Source of the DNA: Saprospiraceae bacterium
GTDB taxonomy: Bacteria > Bacteroidota > Bacteroidia > Chitinophagales > Saprospiraceae
NCBI GenBank assembly: GCA_022448955.1
Contig: JAKVCU010000098.1
Location: 1 to 34,306, forward strand
Length of the DNA: 34,306 bases
Direction of reading: 5' to 3'
Shown here in pieces: positions 32,214 through 34,306 of the stretch; positions within the stretch are counted from its first letter, which is position 1; every line of letters begins with the position of its first letter. A program made the position numbers and the translations under genes. The notes beneath the pieces were generated by a model. That model had not been told where the DNA came from. It searched no databases and was given only the letters and a program-made list of their open reading frames with translations.

Positions 32214-32240
32214 TAAGAAGTCTCGAGAACTGGCTTCTTA
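32214..32240 (+). promoter_or_regulatory. hairpin directly after the peptide gene
   Basis: TAAGAAG (32214-32220) pairs with CTTCTTA (32234-32240), extended by two more pairs including a wobble, around a 9-base loop. It begins three bases past the peptide stop. Possibly an RNA 3' end or processing signal. Confidence 0.45.
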
Positions 32241-32255
32241 GTTTGTATTCTTAAT

Positions 32256-32298
32256 AAAAAAAAAGGGTTACGCTTTGTGTAAAGCGTAACCCTTTTTT
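32256..32298 (+). terminator. strong bidirectional terminator between peptide and kinase genes
   Basis: GGGTTACGCTTT (32265-32276) pairs perfectly with AAAGCGTAACCC (32281-32292), loop GTGT. Nine A precede and six T follow, so it could stop transcription from either side. It lies 30 bp before the kinase ATG, so the kinase either has another promoter or is reached by read-through. Confidence 0.92.
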
Positions 32299-32328
32299 GT
32301 TAATTTTAAGGCTATCGACCTAGAGTAT

Positions 32329-34233
32329 ATGACTAAAACAGCTCCTTCAATTGCCTCGCTAGAGTTGCGTCTGCAAACGCAAAAAGATCCGAAACAAAGA
32401 ATGGTTCTTTTGGATCAATTAACTGCTCATTATGCTTATACAGATGTGCCAAGGGCGCTTCTATTGTTGGATGAATTACAACATATCCTTGAAGAGCACT
32501 ATTATCCTGATTTTGCAACTAATTACCTTATCAATAGAGCAAATGCAGAGAACTTGTTGTACAATTTTGAGGAAGCAGAAGCTTTTTGTTTAAAGGCCAT
32601 TCACTTAATCGAAGAAAGAGGGACTTCGAATCAGCAGGCAGAAGTATACATTGATTTTGCAGCTATCTGTATGAATCTTGGTGAGTATCAAGAAGCTGCT
32701 CAATACTTAGAGAAGGCAGAAAAGGCCATTAAGTCTTTTCCCAGCGCCCGAATAAAAGCACGTCATATTTGCCGAGAAGGCTACGTTCACCTGAGATCTT
32801 CTAATTTTTCAGCAGCTATTGAGTTATTCTTAGAAGCAGAAAAAAGAATGAATGCCCTAAATAGTCTAAGTATCAAAGATCGATATTTCCAAACTTTAAT
32901 CTATAGTGGTTTGGGAAAGGTGTTTGAGTTAAATAATGAACAAGAAAAAAGTATTCGCTATTACTTGAAAACACTGGAAATGTGCGAAAAGTATGGCATG
33001 ATGGCTCGTATTTCTTGGCATTACTTAAACTTAGGAGTGGGCTACATGTCTTTGGATGATTTAACAAAAGCAGAGCCCTACTACCAAAAAGCTATCGAAA
33101 CAACAGATGATATTAATACTTACCCAAGAGCAAGCTCTTACGCTAATTTGGGATATTGTCGATTAGTACAAAAAGAATATCAGGAAGCATTAGAGTTGTT
33201 TGAACTCGCAGAAAAGTTGTTTAAAGAAATTCAAGAGGAGGATTATAGAAATTTTGCTATGATTGCTTCTTGGCGTGGTCGATTATATACGGAAAATGAT
33301 CAATCAAAGGAGGCTATTTACCACTACAGAATGGCCAATACCTATGCAGAAAAGGTAGGAGACAACAAACAATTGGCTAATACCTGTAAGGAATTAGCTG
33401 CAGTTTATGCTAGCCTTGGCGATTTTAAAGCAGCTTATGACTATCAAGTTTATCACGATCGCTTCTTTGAGAAATATATGGAGCAAGCGAATAAGCAAAA
33501 GCAGATGGAGATTGAGGTGCGATACGAAGCAGAAAAGAAAAAAAGAGAGGCAGAGGTTCACAAGTTAAGAGCAACCAAGTTGCAGCTTAAAGCACTTAGA
33601 GCACAGATGAACCCTCATTTTATGTATAATGCACTTAATTCTATTCAAAATTATATCACCTCCAATGAGATTACCTCTGCTTCGAAGTACTTGGCCAAAT
33701 TTGCTAAATTAATGCGCCAAAGCCTAGATAATTCAGACCTAGAGATCATCTCCTTAGAAAAAGAAATCGAATTCTTGGAGAACTATTTAATGATTAATGA
33801 AAAACTTCGGTTTGAAGATAAACTGAGCTATCGTATCTATGTAGATGATGAGATAGAGGAGGATATCCTCGGCGTACCTACCATGATCATTCAGCCTTAT
33901 GTAGAAAACGCCATAGAACATGGCTTAAGAACATGTAAAAATGGGATGATTCAAGTTAAGTTTAGCTTGCTGGATGAAGATACTATTCTTTGTACTGTTG
34001 AAGACAACGGTATCGGTCGTGTGAAAGCTCGCCAATTACAAATGAACGACCCACAGTTTCAAAACCATAAGTCAAGAGGTACTTCCATTACAGAGGAACG
34101 CCTTAAAATCCTTCACAATTCTACAGATGATTTATTGGTTGAAACTATTGATCTTTATGATGAGGTAACTGGGGATGCAAGAGGTACTAGAGTGGAAATA
34201 AAGATCCCTATTGTAGAAATTCAGGTGAATTAA
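32329..34233 (+). CDS. TPR-containing histidine kinase, LytS/His_kinase type, no membrane segment seen
   Basis: 634 residues. The N-terminal two thirds (about 20-380) is a run of helical TPR repeats (e.g. 'YIDFAAICMNLGEYQEAAQYLEKAEKAI', 'YANLGYCRLVQKEYQEALELFELAEKLF'). A charged coiled-coil follows (about 385-425). Then the kinase: phosphoacceptor His430 in 'MNPHFMYNALNSIQNY', N-box 'QPYVENAIEHGL' (522-533), 'VEDNGIGR' (557-564) and 'SRGTSITEERL' (582-592). This is the His_kinase (LytS-like) family that pairs with LytTR regulators. There is no signal peptide and no hydrophobic helix, unlike many Bacteroidota TPR kinases with one transmembrane segment, so it is predicted cytoplasmic. TPR domains in RRNPP regulators bind peptides. 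Its stop codon is the first three bases of dispersed repeat copy 3. Confidence 0.9.
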   Translation: MTKTAPSIASLELRLQTQKDPKQRMVLLDQLTAHYAYTDVPRALLLLDELQHILEEHYYPDFATNYLINRANAENLLYNFEEAEAFCLKAIHLIEERGTSNQQAEVYIDFAAICMNLGEYQEAAQYLEKAEKAIKSFPSARIKARHICREGYVHLRSSNFSAAIELFLEAEKRMNALNSLSIKDRYFQTLIYSGLGKVFELNNEQEKSIRYYLKTLEMCEKYGMMARISWHYLNLGVGYMSLDDLTKAEPYYQKAIETTDDINTYPRASSYANLGYCRLVQKEYQEALELFELAEKLFKEIQEEDYRNFAMIASWRGRLYTENDQSKEAIYHYRMANTYAEKVGDNKQLANTCKELAAVYASLGDFKAAYDYQVYHDRFFEKYMEQANKQKQMEIEVRYEAEKKKREAEVHKLRATKLQLKALRAQMNPHFMYNALNSIQNYITSNEITSASKYLAKFAKLMRQSLDNSDLEIISLEKEIEFLENYLMINEKLRFEDKLSYRIYVDDEIEEDILGVPTMIIQPYVENAIEHGLRTCKNGMIQVKFSLLDEDTILCTVEDNGIGRVKARQLQMNDPQFQNHKSRGTSITEERLKILHNSTDDLLVETIDLYDEVTGDARGTRVEIKIPIVEIQVN

Positions 34234-34306
34234 GCGGCTAGTCAAAATTGCTTGTATAATAAAATTGTCCCTTCGAAAATTATAAGTAACTGACGATAGG
34301 AAAGTT
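34231..34306 (+). repeat. dispersed long-hairpin repeat, copy 3 (cut by window end)
   Basis: TAAGCGGCTAGTCAAAATTG and then CTTGTATAATAAA are the same as copy 1, followed by ATAAGTAACTGACGATAGGA and AAAGTT, the central block. The first TAA is the stop codon of the histidine kinase. The right arm lies beyond the window. The 21-bp GC-rich insertion of copy 1 is missing. Confidence 0.8.

Overview
This window reads as chromosomal DNA of a member of the Bacteroidota. The clues are AT-rich intergenic DNA with several TAnnTTTG-type -7 promoter boxes, almost no Shine-Dalgarno sequences, outer-membrane proteins and lipoproteins typical of the phylum (a Porin_10-type putative porin, an FKBP lipoprotein), a metal-type KdsA, and a LytS-type kinase carrying TPR repeats paired with a LytTR regulator. 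The gene families would fit a Saprospiria-like marine lineage, but that is an inference and not shown by the sequence. No rRNA, tRNA, CRISPR array, transposase or phage gene was found.

Layout. 1-1802: end of a polysaccharide locus (partial methyltransferase, O-antigen ligase/polymerase). 1838-5170: a VOC protein, an FKBP lipoprotein, thioredoxin and a sodium/solute symporter. 5302-9007: fabH, efp, accB and accC, a fatty-acid initiation and malonyl-CoA cluster with EF-P embedded. 9258-10307: a lipoprotein S33-type peptidase. 10530-12347: an MsbA-like ABC exporter. 12451-17664 (minus strand): putative porin with lspA, then fabI, then recN. 18150-19965: a small lipoprotein with a GntP-type gluconate permease. 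20000-21232: a membrane-anchored metallophosphoesterase. 22159-26481: outer-membrane barrel protein with kdsA, two paralogous small secreted proteins, and a FAD oxidoreductase. 26732-30405: DoxX-like and YecM-like genes, a voltage-gated-type K+ channel with a zinc ribbon, and a second sodium/solute symporter.

The most exciting part is 31036-34233. A LytTR response regulator and a TPR-containing LytS-type histidine kinase flank a 46-residue gene at 32071-32211. This gene is short enough for routine gene callers to miss. The peptide matches the double-glycine leader pattern position by position (L-12, M-7, I-4, G-2, G-1, with Asp at the usual Glu -8) and leaves a basic 17-residue core. A 13-bp direct repeat with a 21-bp period, the geometry bound by LytTR-family regulators, lies between the regulator and the peptide gene, and a strong terminator lies between the peptide and the kinase. 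I read this as a candidate peptide-signalling or bacteriocin-regulation module in a Gram-negative phylum. The kinase has no visible membrane segment, so it may sense a peptide inside the cell.

Two intergenic repeat families also stand out. Three same-orientation copies of a roughly 150-bp long-hairpin element start with TAAGCGGCTA (9036, 17809, 34231); the last one overlaps the kinase stop codon. A second pair of roughly 100-bp direct repeats lies just upstream of the DoxX-like and YecM-like genes.
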